Assembly (NCBI GenBank): GCA_948474755.1 | Contig: CAOLHI010000487.1 | Span: 62,001-126,000, forward strand | DNA length: 64,000 nt | Source: Ctenosaura bakeri | Lineage: Eukaryota; Chordata; Lepidosauria; Squamata; Iguanidae | Direction: 5' to 3' | Part shown: positions 33,601-45,600 of the stretch, one piece after another | Layout: every line of letters begins with the position of its first letter | Position numbering within the stretch: position 1 is the stretch's first letter | Notes under the pieces: generated by a model | Database searches by the model: none | Seen by the model: only the letters and a program-made list of their open reading frames with translations | Told to the model about the DNA's origin: nothing | Made by a program: the position numbers and the translations under genes

Positions 33601-36600
33601 ATGCATAAAAAAATTCCTAAGTATTGTAGCTTTAGATTACAAGAATTTTCCTTTCCAAAGATTTTGTTTACTATTTATAGTAGACAGAGATGTCTTATAT
33701 ATAAAATACACATCCCTGCCTCAATTCCCATGTAAATAAAACTATGAATAATCACACATTTTGAACTGAATTCCCAATTTTAATTCAGGCAATTAGATTA
33801 AAGGAGGCAGGCAACCTAGATCTGTATGTACTGGTAGCTCTTTGGTGTTAACTTTATTAGATTGGCAAGGGTTTTTAATTCATAATTAATTTATCAAGAG
33901 CAACAGTAAAACAACTCTTCAAACACACACACACACTCCTCTAATTTATATCATCAAAATAAGGACAGCTTGGGGAAAAGCAAGGGTGGATTTGTCTAAG
34001 GAAAGACTGTGAGATCCACAGATTTTTCATACACGGCACAAATTCCTAGCGACACAATTCTTTAATTCTTAAAATTAGGCTGTTTGCACATACATTTGGT
34101 TGGTGGGTTCTGGTACCTTAGTAAAACAAAGCAGATTCTGCAAGCCTGAAGTCTGCCTATTCCTGGATTAAGAGGCTAAAATATTTTGCTTTATTAAAAA
34201 GGTGTCCCCTCTCTCATTAATTGTGCAGCAGAACTGCAGCTCTTGCAAAACAGTGCTTACAGTTACGTGTACACCCATCATATAAAAATGAAAAAAGACT
34301 ACAAAATGTCTATATACAATCAGTTTAATTAACTGCTTGGAACTCCTACCGAATACTTTAACGCTTATTACTGTCAATTAATGCAGATTTACTGGGGCTA
34401 GTTTACACACAAGAGAGCAAGAAGGCCACTAAGCCAGATCAATGGCTGGTCCAATGCAAGTGTGTTCATATAACCAACAGAGGAAGGGGCGGAGGAAGCC
34501 TAATAATGAATGGTTACCAGCTAGAGGCTTGAGCTGAAGCCAGTCAGCATCGGGCCTGTTTAGTTTATGATCCGAAAGTTTCCTCCCAACTGGCGATTCA
34601 TCAACCATCTGTTTTTTCTTACACCATTTCTGCTTAGTCTGAAACAGAAGAAAAAGACCTGGCTGTTAATTGTGAACCTGTAACAACAGGATGCTAATGA
34701 AGAAACAGGCAAAAGGAACAGCTACCTACAGATATTGAGCCCACACTCATTTACGATGCTGAAATCAGCCACAGAAGATCAATCCAGGCACCTACACTGT
34801 CCCAGTGCTATTTCCACAATTCCACAACAAGTCTCCTATCAGTGGCTATGTCATTAGAAGAGGCTCTCCATGAGAAACATTTATGACAATGACGTTCATT
34901 TCCAGTGGTCTGGTCTATTGTTCAAAAGCATTTACTAATCAGCACACTATTTCTGTTCTTCTTCCAATGGAACTCTATGCACGTGGAGTGGGCATAATTT
35001 CCCACAGAGTCCTCTTGTCCTCTGGGACCCATTGGGTCGTGGCGGCTGCACCAGACACACAAGAGCCTGCCTGTCTGTGACAGAACAAGAGGGCCTTCCA
35101 CACTGTACATTCAGATATGCATGGTACCCAATGGTCTTTTCTTTTTGAGGCTCTCAGCACACAGGCTAATTGTGCTCCTTCTGATGATGGTTAGGCCCAC
35201 TGCAGTGTGCCCACCACAGCTGCAGCACCCAGCTAAGGACTTAGGACGGGTAAAATGTGTGTGTGTGTGTATTCTCAATAGATTTTCCATTCAGAAGTCT
35301 CCAATAACAAAGAACTATTACACGAGAAGGAGGTTGGATGTACCCTCTCATTTATCTTCTAAATACAGAGTTGGCTCTCCTGATATTCTCTAAAGGAGAA
35401 TTTGCACAGTCACCCCATCTTCATGAAAACAGAACCTATCCAATTTCCATGGACGATATCTCACTCCAGATCTGATGCCTTCTGGGCAAGCTTCAGACAG
35501 CTTTCCCTTCACATGGAGCTCTCCAACATCTAAGATCCACCAGATTAAAACAAAACAAAACAAAAATAAAAACAGGTACCCACTGTGTCTGCCATGACTG
35601 TTTTTGTATTTTCAAAGAAAGAGAACAAAAAAGTCAAAGGCAGGGATGGGAAATCATTTCTAGGCATCCTTATAGAAATGTTTGGGTATCTTAAGTGCAC
35701 AAGTAGTTGAGGTTATTTTTTCCTATTAAAAGATTAATTAAAAAGGAATAAAGAAGGTAAACATGCCATACCAACCTGCAACTACAAAATCAAATTATTT
35801 TGGCATCCAGAAAAACATGAGCACTGTCTTTAAGGATTTACAACCCAAAGGTTTTCTTAGAAAAAAACCCAACATTTTCAACTTACAGAAAGTCTGTCTA
35901 TGTGTAAGGACCAATTAACTTTAGCAGTTTCATTCTCCCACATAGCATTTCTGATGGTAGCAGTTAGGTTTTATCATTACAAAAGGGCTTGGGGTGGCAA
36001 CTCCTTTTTCACAAGTCAAGTCATCTTATGACTGCCTAACCATCTGACAGTCTAAATCCCACTGCTTTTACCCTCAAGGAGAAATAATCAAGTCTGTTTG
36101 GTTTCTCTGGTCTGACATCTTACCAACAGCCTAGCACATAACAAATTGCTTTCGCAGCTTCTCAACAGGCCAAATGTCAGGACTGGCCAGGCTTAATGTC
36201 AGGACTGGCCAGGCTTTCTAGAGACAGTAAAAGCAGAAAGAACAGTAAAAATCAATTTTTGTACCACTGTGAGCCACAGTTAGTCCTTGATAACAGTCAG
36301 AAAAGAAGGAACTACACTGTGGCTTCAGGGAACATGATTTAGCCACAGACATCCATCTGACACATCTTTTGATAACCAGGTATGAATGAAGAAGATAATT
36401 ATGTTTTTCATAAGCAACAAAACTGGACAGGCTATAAGACTCTGGTCTCTTTCACACTAAATAGTTATAGCATTTTGAGACCAGTTGGTTCCATCCTATG
36501 GGGTCCTGGATTTGTAGCTTTGTTATGTGTTTAGCGTTCTCAGCCAAAAAGCTCCTCTGGTGCCTCTGACCAAAAAGATGAAGCTATGGCAGTTAGTAGA

Positions 36601-39600
36601 TCATTAAGTACTATAATCATGCAGTGTGAAAGCACCTACGGTTTGCTCAGATGTGGATGACACAGGATAATTGTGTCCAAGCTTCACTGGAAAGGCTGCT
36701 TTAACCCCTCTAGGGGTTACACAGAAAACAGACCCAGAATACAGCATGGCAGCATGCCATACACAGAAAACCATATTGTCAATTTTGGTTTTATTAAGGG
36801 TCCTTTCACACTACACAGTTATAACACTGTGATTCCACTTTAATTGCCATGGCTGCATCCTATGGAATCCTGGGACTAGAAGTGGAGGGAGGGGTCTTTG
36901 CAATCCTTAGCCAGAGAATTTTCCCCTGGCGCCTCTGAGCAAACTGCCAATCCCAGAATTCCACTGGATGCAGCCATGACAGTTATACCACTTTAATTGT
37001 GCAATGTGAAAGAGCCCAAGGGAAGAAAAAATATTACAGTCCTCCCTCCACATTCATGGCTTTGACCTTCACAGACTTGATTATCTGCGAAGTGCCTGCT
37101 TGCCTGCCTCCTTCTCCCCTCCCATTTCCTTGCCTTCTGCCTAGGCACACGTTTTCCTTCCACAGATCTGAGCAACAAGCATGCAGATGGCAGGGGGCAG
37201 CCACCTGTATGTGTATTCTCCAGTTGTGTTGCTGCCCCCTCCCATTCACTTGCCTATTGCCTATGTGCCTGGAAGGCAGCATGCCCGGGGGAAAAAACAA
37301 GTGAATGGGGAGGCACATGGCTGTCCCCTCCCATTTGCCTGTCCATTGCCTAGTCGCCTGGAAGGCAGGCAGCGTGCTCAGGCAAAATGCAAGCAGATTT
37401 GGTGGGGGGAGCCTGGAAGGAATCACTGGAAATCACTGGGAGTTACAAGCAAGAAGTTTGTGGGGTCTCTCCTCCCCATACTCCAAAAAAGCCATCCAAA
37501 TACCAGCCCGAAGTATTGTAAAAGTCATAACATCAAATCTCCAAATTGTAATTTTTCTCAAAAATGAAAACCTGATGGCCCTTCAGCAAGTCAGTGATTT
37601 AATCACTCAGAAGAACAGTAGTGTGCTATTCATATACCTCAGTAGCAGAGAAACTCAAATTCTACATCAAATCCTGAGCAAAGAATGCTTTTGAGTCTGT
37701 TTATTTCCAAAACCCACATATATTACGTCTCTGATGATAGTAAGTAAAGCCACGTAACAGATTCTCCTCAGTCCATAGTTCTCAAATCATCCATATGTGG
37801 AGCGCTTTTCACATATTGCTATGATCACTGGGGTTGGTTATCAAAAACACTGGAAAAGCACAAAATTTCCATTGCATGAAGTACCAACTTCTTGGGATGC
37901 TGGCAGAACTTGCTGTGGGATCAAGGGCACAAAATCTTTGCTAGTTGTACTCTGCCTTGGCTTTTCCAGACCTGGATAATGCCAGCAGACCTGCCAGAAT
38001 ACTATGTTACTAGGTAGACTGACGCAATAAAAATTCTGTGTACGGGCTGCTTAAGAACTCAGTCCTCTCAATAAAATATATCCCTCCCCCATACCAGAAC
38101 ATAAGAGACATCAAAAACATACCCTCTGCTTGTTGTAGTGCTTGAACATTCTTATGCAGTGTTCGATAATGAACAGAAGGTAGATCCCACCAAGTGCCAC
38201 CAGTCCTTTCAGTACAGCATCGTACTCTTCTAGGAAGCTGTGGACCAGTCCATGTCCATGGGAATGGCCATGGAGGTGCTGGTGCTCACGCTGGTGGTGA
38301 ACTTGGCCCTCATGGTGACTGTGGTTGTGCACCCCCTGGGACTAATTGGTAAGGAAGAGAAAAACAAGAGAGTTAACGTTTCCTGAAATAAAGCCAACAC
38401 AGCATTTCTTAACTAAAGAGAGCACCAAATTTCTCTTTCCTTTCTCCCTCTCTCACACTGCACACCTTCCCTCTCTGTGAACTTTGAGGTACATTTTAAA
38501 ACAAGCACTACTGATGAATACGAAAGCTCTGAATTCACATTGACAAGATATACTCACACAGAAGAAAGCTGAATGAAAAAATATCATTGCACTTTAGAAA
38601 ATTTAAATTACAAGACTTTATACACAGTCATCTTCAAGCATAAGCCCCAGCTGCAAATGCTTTGTCCTCAAAAAATAATTCTGTGGTACTGAAAGCACTG
38701 ACAGTGGTACTTTCTTAAGCTTCAGGACTGGTCTATTGCCATGTGACATTTAGAACACAAGTCCTCCAACAACAACACTGGCCCACAACTAGCTTATGAA
38801 ACAGAGCAATTCAGAACGACCAAACCCAATAAAACTTCTACCAGGTGAGGAGTGTAACCTGCAGTAGACCATCTATAGTACATCTATAGCAACTTTTCCT
38901 CATGCCTTCCACCACAAAATTTAGTGAATTTCCTTTGTCATTGCACATCTATCACTCATCTTCTCTTTCTCTCTATGATCTGTCTTAGAACAGCAGATTA
39001 TGAACTTATTAGCTTGAAAGCCTACAGCGGGGCCATGGTTTCTTTCTTTTTTTAAAACACAGTCTGTCTGCTTGAACATTTTAGAAATATAACATTCAAA
39101 AGGGAGAAAAACTTGTCTACATGCTTGTTTCTTAAAACAAAAGTTGTAAGAATTCAGGAGGGAGGTCCATCTACTGCTTTCCAGTGGAGAAAGTTATGCA
39201 TACACTGTACTCTATACAAACAAAGGACTGCCAAAGTCCAACCCTTGGTTGGACTACATCTTTTGGTACATATCAACTCACAATACTTTTCAGTATTCTC
39301 AAAGCAGAACTGAGACACAGAAGTCCCCATCTTCTAATGTATGCTGCACATTTTTATAGTCAGTCATATCAAAATATTCCTATTATTTGGTGGTGGTGGT
39401 GGTGGGAGACCCATTTCTGTACTTCTACTGTGCATTTAAATGTGGGAGCAACTAAATGAATCATCCCCAACTATAACCAAAAAAAGCCGTGTACTCAGAG
39501 GATAGGTTAACAATTGCACCAATTCACAAACATATCCAGGGTGAAATGTTGGCATACCTGAGGATACTTAAAGAGCTTGAAAGAAAGGGAAAGCACAAGC

Positions 39601-42600
39601 ACTGGGATGGGACGGGACGGGACAGGACTTACATGTGGCAACAGATGAAGTAGTGCATCTCCACTCATTGTTCCTACCGCAAGAGCAACCAGGAAGGTGA
39701 GGAGAAATTTGAAGCACCCTTGGTTAATTATAGGAATCAAGATCACACCTAGCAAGGACAGCAGGCTAATGACTGTGATAGAAATGATGCCACAAATCCA
39801 GGCTGTGGAAGTAGAGGGGGGAAAAAGCATTCATTAGGAAGTTTTCAGATCACCAACGTTAAAAAAAAAAGTTACTGCCCAAAGGAAGAAAATCTTTTCC
39901 CCTCTATCACAAACATAAACCTGGGATCTGAAACTCGAATCCCCATGACTCACAGTGCAATTTTTATTACCTGCATCACTGGGCTGACTGCTTTTTTTCA
40001 AGAAATCTATATGGTTTGATTACATACCAGAAAAGAACAGGTTGCTTACCTGTAACTGTGGTTCTTCGAGTGGTCATCTGTGCCATCATACACTAGGAGC
40101 TTTAGCGCCTGCGCGGTAGCGTTCGGAAACTTCTAGAGCTTGTTCGCTTGGCGGGAACCCCTCCCCCACGCCGGTACTGCGCATGCTCCTCCCGCCGAGC
40201 AACGGTCTCTCCTCAGTTCTGTCGTCCGCCGTAGAACCTACAGGGACCTGAAAAAGAGGGGAGGAAGGGCGGGTGTGTATGATGGCACAGATGACCACTC
40301 GAAGAACCACAGTTACAGGTAAGCAACCTGTTCGTCTTCTTCGTGGTCTCTGTGCCTTCATACACTAGGAGACTGTGTAGCTTACCGGTCGGACGGCGGG
40401 TCAGGTCCTACAGCACGGAAGCCAACACCTCACGTCCAAACCGGGCATCTCTGCGCGACCGGCAGTCGAGCCTGTAGTGGCGCACGAAGGTCGATGGTTG
40501 GGACCAGGTCGCCACACGGCAGAGTTCATGCAGGTCAACTCCTCGCAGGAGGGCCGCAGAAGTAGCCACCGCTCTGGTGGAGTGGGCTCGAAGCAGGACT
40601 GGCGGAGGCTTCCTCGCGAGCTCATACGCCAGTTGAATAGTCCTCACCACCCATTTGGAGAAACGCTGGGTGGACACTTTGAGGCCCTTCCGACGTCGCC
40701 CATAGCAAACGAAGAGATGCGGCGTCTGTCGGAAGGAAGCAGTCCTGTCCATGTAGAAGGCCATGGCCCGACGCACGTCCAGGGAGTGGAGAGACCGCTC
40801 CAACGGTGTCGTCGGGTTCGGGAAGAAGGCAGGCAGGATGATGTCCTGGTTGAGATGGAAACTGGACACCACCTTAGGCAGGAACGAGATGTCAGGTCTC
40901 AGGACCACCTTGTCTCTGTGGAAGACCGTGAAGGGCTCATCGGATCGAAGAGCTGTGATCTCACCCGCTCGCCTCGCTGAGGTCACCGCTACCAAGAAGG
41001 CAGTTTTCATGGTGAGGAGCCTATCATCCGAGGTCGCCATCGGCTCGAAGGGCGGCTTTGTCAGCTGCGAGAGCACCAGCGAGAGGGACCACGGCGGTAG
41101 CGGCGGCGATACCGGCGGGTAGAGATGATGAAGTCCTTTCAGGAACCGCTTAACGGTATCGTTCCTAAAGAAGGCCGAGGCAGCCGATCGTGGCGGTTGG
41201 TATGCCACGATCGCGGAAAGATACACCTTCAGGGATGGAAACGCCAGCCCCTGTTGCCGGAGGTGCAGGAGGAAGTGCAGGACGGTAGAGAGCCCCGCAG
41301 GCGATACCGGCTCACTCCTCTCGTTAGCGAAGGTCAGGAAGCGTCGCCAGTTGTATTGATAGTTGCAACGGGTGGATTCCTTCCTGGCCGCGACGAGGAC
41401 GGTACCGAGCACGGGATCGTCTAGTGCGATATCCTCCAGGCATGGAGGGCCAGGCGTGGCAGGTTCGGATGGAGGACTCGGCCGCCGGAGTGGGAGAGCA
41501 GGTCCGGTGTCGGTGGCAACCGGAGCAGGTCGTCTCGTGCGGCTTGTAGCAGGGGTGCGAACCAATGTTGCCTCGGCCAGTACGGGGCTACCAGGATCGC
41601 GTCGGCTCGGATTTTCGATATCGTCCGGCCGAGCAGCGGGAACGGCGGGAACGCGTAGAGGAGTTCCCCGGTCCACGGAAACTGGAAAGCGTCCCCGATG
41701 GAGGCACGATCGTGGCCCGCTCTGGAACAGAATCGGCGACACTTCGCGTTTTCCCTGGTCGCGAAGAGGTCGATCGATGGTTCGACCCAGCGGTCCCGAA
41801 TCAGTCTGAACGCCTCTCCGGAGAGAGACCATTCGTGATGGGATGAAGTGTCCCTGCTGAGGGCGTCTGCTGTGGTGTTCTCCTGCCCGGCCAGGTGAAC
41901 TGCCACGGGATGCGTATGCAGGCGAATGCACCATTCCCACAAGTCGAGCGCAATGTTGAGCAGGGTTGTGGAGTGAGTCCCTCCTTGTCTGTTGATGTAA
42001 CAGACGGCGGTGGTATTGTCCGTCAGTACCAGGACCGTCCGCCCCGCTACGACGTGGCGGAACGCCCGTAGCGCTTTCAAGACGGCGAGTAGCTCCAGCG
42101 CGTTGATATGGAGAGCGGTCTCGTCGTCGGTCCATCTGTCGCGGACTCTGAGATCGCCGCAGTGGGCACCCCATCCATACAGGGAGGCGTCGGTCGTTAC
42201 CGTCACCTTCGGTGTCGGCTGTTGGAAAGGCATCCCTGACATGAGATTGCGTCGCGACTGCCACCATCGGAGGGATGAGCGGACGTCTCCCGGCAGCTGC
42301 AGTCGGAGAGTCTGTTCGTCTCGCAGAGGGTCGAATATGCGGACGAACCAGTGTTGAAGAGGTCTCGCTCTCAGCCTGGCGAGATATGTCACAGCGGTCG
42401 TCGCAGCCATGTAGCCCAAGAGCTGCTGGACGCTTCTCGCAGATAACGTCGGGGCCGTACGCGCGTGAGCGGCGGCCCGGATCAGGGTTTGGGCTCGAGA
42501 CTCTGGTAGGTACGCCCTGGCGGAGGTTGAGTCGAGCGTCGCCCCGATGAAGTCCAAGATTCTCGCCGGCTCGAGGTGGGACTTCTTCGGATTCACCCGT

Positions 42601-45600
42601 AGACCAAGGCGGGTCAGGAGTGACAACGTCATGTGGACGTCGTGGTAAAGTCTCTGTTTGCAGGACGCCACCAACAGCCAATCGTCGAGGTAGGGGAAGA
42701 CAGAAGCACCCTTCGTCCGCAGGAAGGATACCACCGGGGCCATGCACTTGGTGAAGACCCTTGGGGCAGTCGAGAGTCCGAACGGCAGCACCTTGTACTG
42801 GTAACAGGTGTCGTCGACTGCGAAGCGGAGGTACCGTCTGTGCTGCGGGCGAATGGCGATATGGAAGTATGCGTCTCGGAGATCGATGGAGGCGAACCAG
42901 TCCCCTCGATGTAGGAAGGGCAGGATCGACGGTATCGTGACCATCTTGAACCTTTTGGGGCGGATGTAGTAGTTCACCCCTCTGAGGTCTAGGATCGGCC
43001 GGAGGGTACCGTCGGCTTTCGGTACCGTGAAGTACCTGGAGAAGAAGCCGGTGGTCTTGGCCTCTTGCGGGAGCTGCTCGATCGCCCCTTTCTGGAGGAG
43101 GGATTGGATCTCTTCCAGGAGGGCCGGACTCGACGGCGTGGAATAGTAAACGCCTCGAGGAGGAATATCGAGAAACTCGATGGCGTAGCCAAGACGGACA
43201 ATGGAAAGCACCCAAGAGTCCGTAGTGACACACTGCCACTCCGCGAGATGTCGAGCAAGAGTCGGTCGGTCTCCGAGCGCTGATGGTAGGCTGAAGAGTG
43301 GGTATTGGTAGGTCCTGCCAGGCACGTCAAAACCGAGACTTTGTCTCGGAGGAGGACTTTTTGGACGAAGCCGGGCGTCGCCTAATCGTGCGTCTGGCCG
43401 ATGAGCCGGAGGACGGTCTCGACTGTCCAGACTGGGCCGAACGCTGGAACGACGAGGTGGAAGATCGTCGCCAGGATGGGCGGAAGGTGGAGGTCCTGCG
43501 GGCTTGCGTGGCCGGCTGTAGCCCGATCTTCTTGGCGGTGAGCCTCGCCTTAACTAGATTGTCCAAAGCTTCGTCTGTGGACGAATTGAATAGGCCCTCA
43601 CCGTCGAAGGGGAGATCTTCAATCCTCCTTCTGGTGTCCTCCTGGATGTCGGCCGGTCGCAGCCAAGCATGGCGGCGCAGGCCGACGGATCCGCCATGAC
43701 CCGGGAGGCAATCTCCACTGCGTGCCTGGAGGAGGCCATCTGCTGCCGAGCGATGGAGATGGCCTCGTTGAAGATCACGGAGGACGCTTGGCGGATGTCC
43801 TCCGGTACCGCCTCCATCGCCGGTTGCAGGCGATCGAGCACCTTTTTCAGGTATGCCGCGAGGCAAGCCTGAGTGTTGGACAGCCTAATCTGCAAGGAGG
43901 CGGCGGAATAGAACCTTCTTGCATAGGCGTCCAACTTCCTGCCTCTTTGTCCGGCGGGGTGGTGTGTTGCCTGCCGGAGCCTTTCGTCTGTGCCGACTCG
44001 ACCACCACAGAGTTCGGTGCAGGGTGATTAAAGAGATAACCGGCGTTATCCTTCTGCACCCTGTAGAGGTGTTCCAACCGCTGCGGTATCGGCTGAGCCG
44101 AGGCCGGCCTATCCCAGGCGGCCTTCACCAGTCTGGATACCCGGGGCAGGAGAGGCAGCGGGGCCGTGGAAGGTCGCTTCTCCTCGAAGACGGAGAAGGC
44201 TGGATCGTCGTCCTCCGGCTCCGCATCGGCGATCTTAAGGCCGAGGGTAGTAGCCATGCGGAGCAGCATCGCAGAGAACTGGTGGACGTCCTCTGGAGCA
44301 GAATCTGGGATCGGGTCCCCGAATCCCAGCGGAGGAGACTCCTGGGAGGCCGCCTCAGACACCTCTGATTCCGCACTCGAGTCGTACGACTCTGAGGTCG
44401 GTGAGTCCTCTCGCCACTCGCTTTCCGGCTCCTTCGCAGTCGCCACAGGTGTTGCCTTCCTAGGCTTCTCTGCAGCCGGGGCGGTGGTAGCAGCAGCGTC
44501 CCGCTTGGGCTGGCTGACTACCGACTTCACCTTCTTAGTGGTGACAGGGGTAGTCTGGCAGGCTGACGTCGTCGTAGCCTGCTCAGTCACCACCGACTCC
44601 GTAGGGCGCGTCGCCGTTGCCGTGACCCTAGGAGGTGGCGATATCGCCCGATACCGAGGTGAAGGCTCCCTCGCCCTATGATATCGAGGAGAGGGAGAGC
44701 GGCTGAAGGAGCGGCGGTCCGACGGAGATCGGCTTCGGCGTCGACGGTACCGAGCCTCGTCCCCTCTAGGCGAGCGCGATTCGCGCTGTCGACGAGGTGA
44801 CCGGGACCTCCGGAAGGTCTCCCAGCGACTCGGGCCACGATGGTACCGATCCCGGTACGATGGTGAATGTGACCGATAAGAGGCCGGGCGCTCTCTCCAT
44901 TCAGATTCCCTCGCGTACCTGGCCACGTAGGACGCCGAGGTGTATCTGGAGGCAGACGAGCGAGGTTGTTCCTCTCTTGTCTCCCTAGGAGGCGGCGAGG
45001 CCACCGGACGCTCGGAAGAGCGGGACCGGGACCGGAAGGAGGTCGAACGCCGCTCCGGAGAAGCAGAGGGCTCTCTCTGCTGCAGGTCGGCCGACCTGCG
45101 ACGGCTAGGAGGGCGGTGGCGCTCCTCCACCAGGGTTGGAGGGTCTGCCACAGGCGAGTCCGGGCGCTGTTGGGGAACGTCCTCGATCTCATCCTCCGAG
45201 AGATCGACGGACTCGCCTCGCCCTTTGGAAGGCTGCTGAGTAGGAGGAGGAGTAGGAGGTTGAACGTCCCCAGCCGGGGAGCGCTTCTTCTCCTTCTTCT
45301 TCTTCTTCTTCTCCTTCTCCTTGCCCTTGCCTCCGTCCGGAGCAGGGCGCTTTTTAGCAGGCGTCTCCGTCAGGGGAGCCTCAGCCTTCCTCACCGTCGA
45401 GGATCCTTTTGCTGACTTGGCAGCCGCCGACAGCTTCGGGATCCTCGGTAACACCGAGATCGGCGTTTTCGCCGGTACCGAGCCCGATACCGACGAGGTG
45501 GACGGAACGGCAGCCGCCGATACCGTCGATGGCGTGGTCGTCTTCTTGTCGGCCATCTTGGAAGTGGAGGTCTCGTCTATCGCCCGCAGAGACTGTTCCC

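Larger units (their letters stand above)
31594..34517 (-). other. SLC39A10 intron with two dispersed repeats
   Basis: Holds a dispersed repeat at about 31760-32075 and a tRNA-type SINE at 32338-32515, plus a poly-T run near 32673-32690 and an ACAC run near 33924-33936. The remainder is AT-rich and featureless. Confidence 0.5.
34639..38122 (-). other. SLC39A10 intron with palindromic elements
   Basis: Includes a 22-bp tandem duplication (36173-36216), a diverged inverted-repeat element (36446-36642), a clearer one (36798-37017), and a Tigger-like left end from 37037. That is followed by three loose copies of a CCCTCCCATT-GCCT-rich unit near 37117, 37235 and 37325. A TGTG run lies near 35257-35270. 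Confidence 0.5.

Noticed and set aside
41461..43239. The first 600 codons of the recombinase frame as a separate protein
   Set aside because: The sequence is Pro/Arg-rich and mirrors the RT frame; there is no recognisable domain. Kept only as a finding about overlap.
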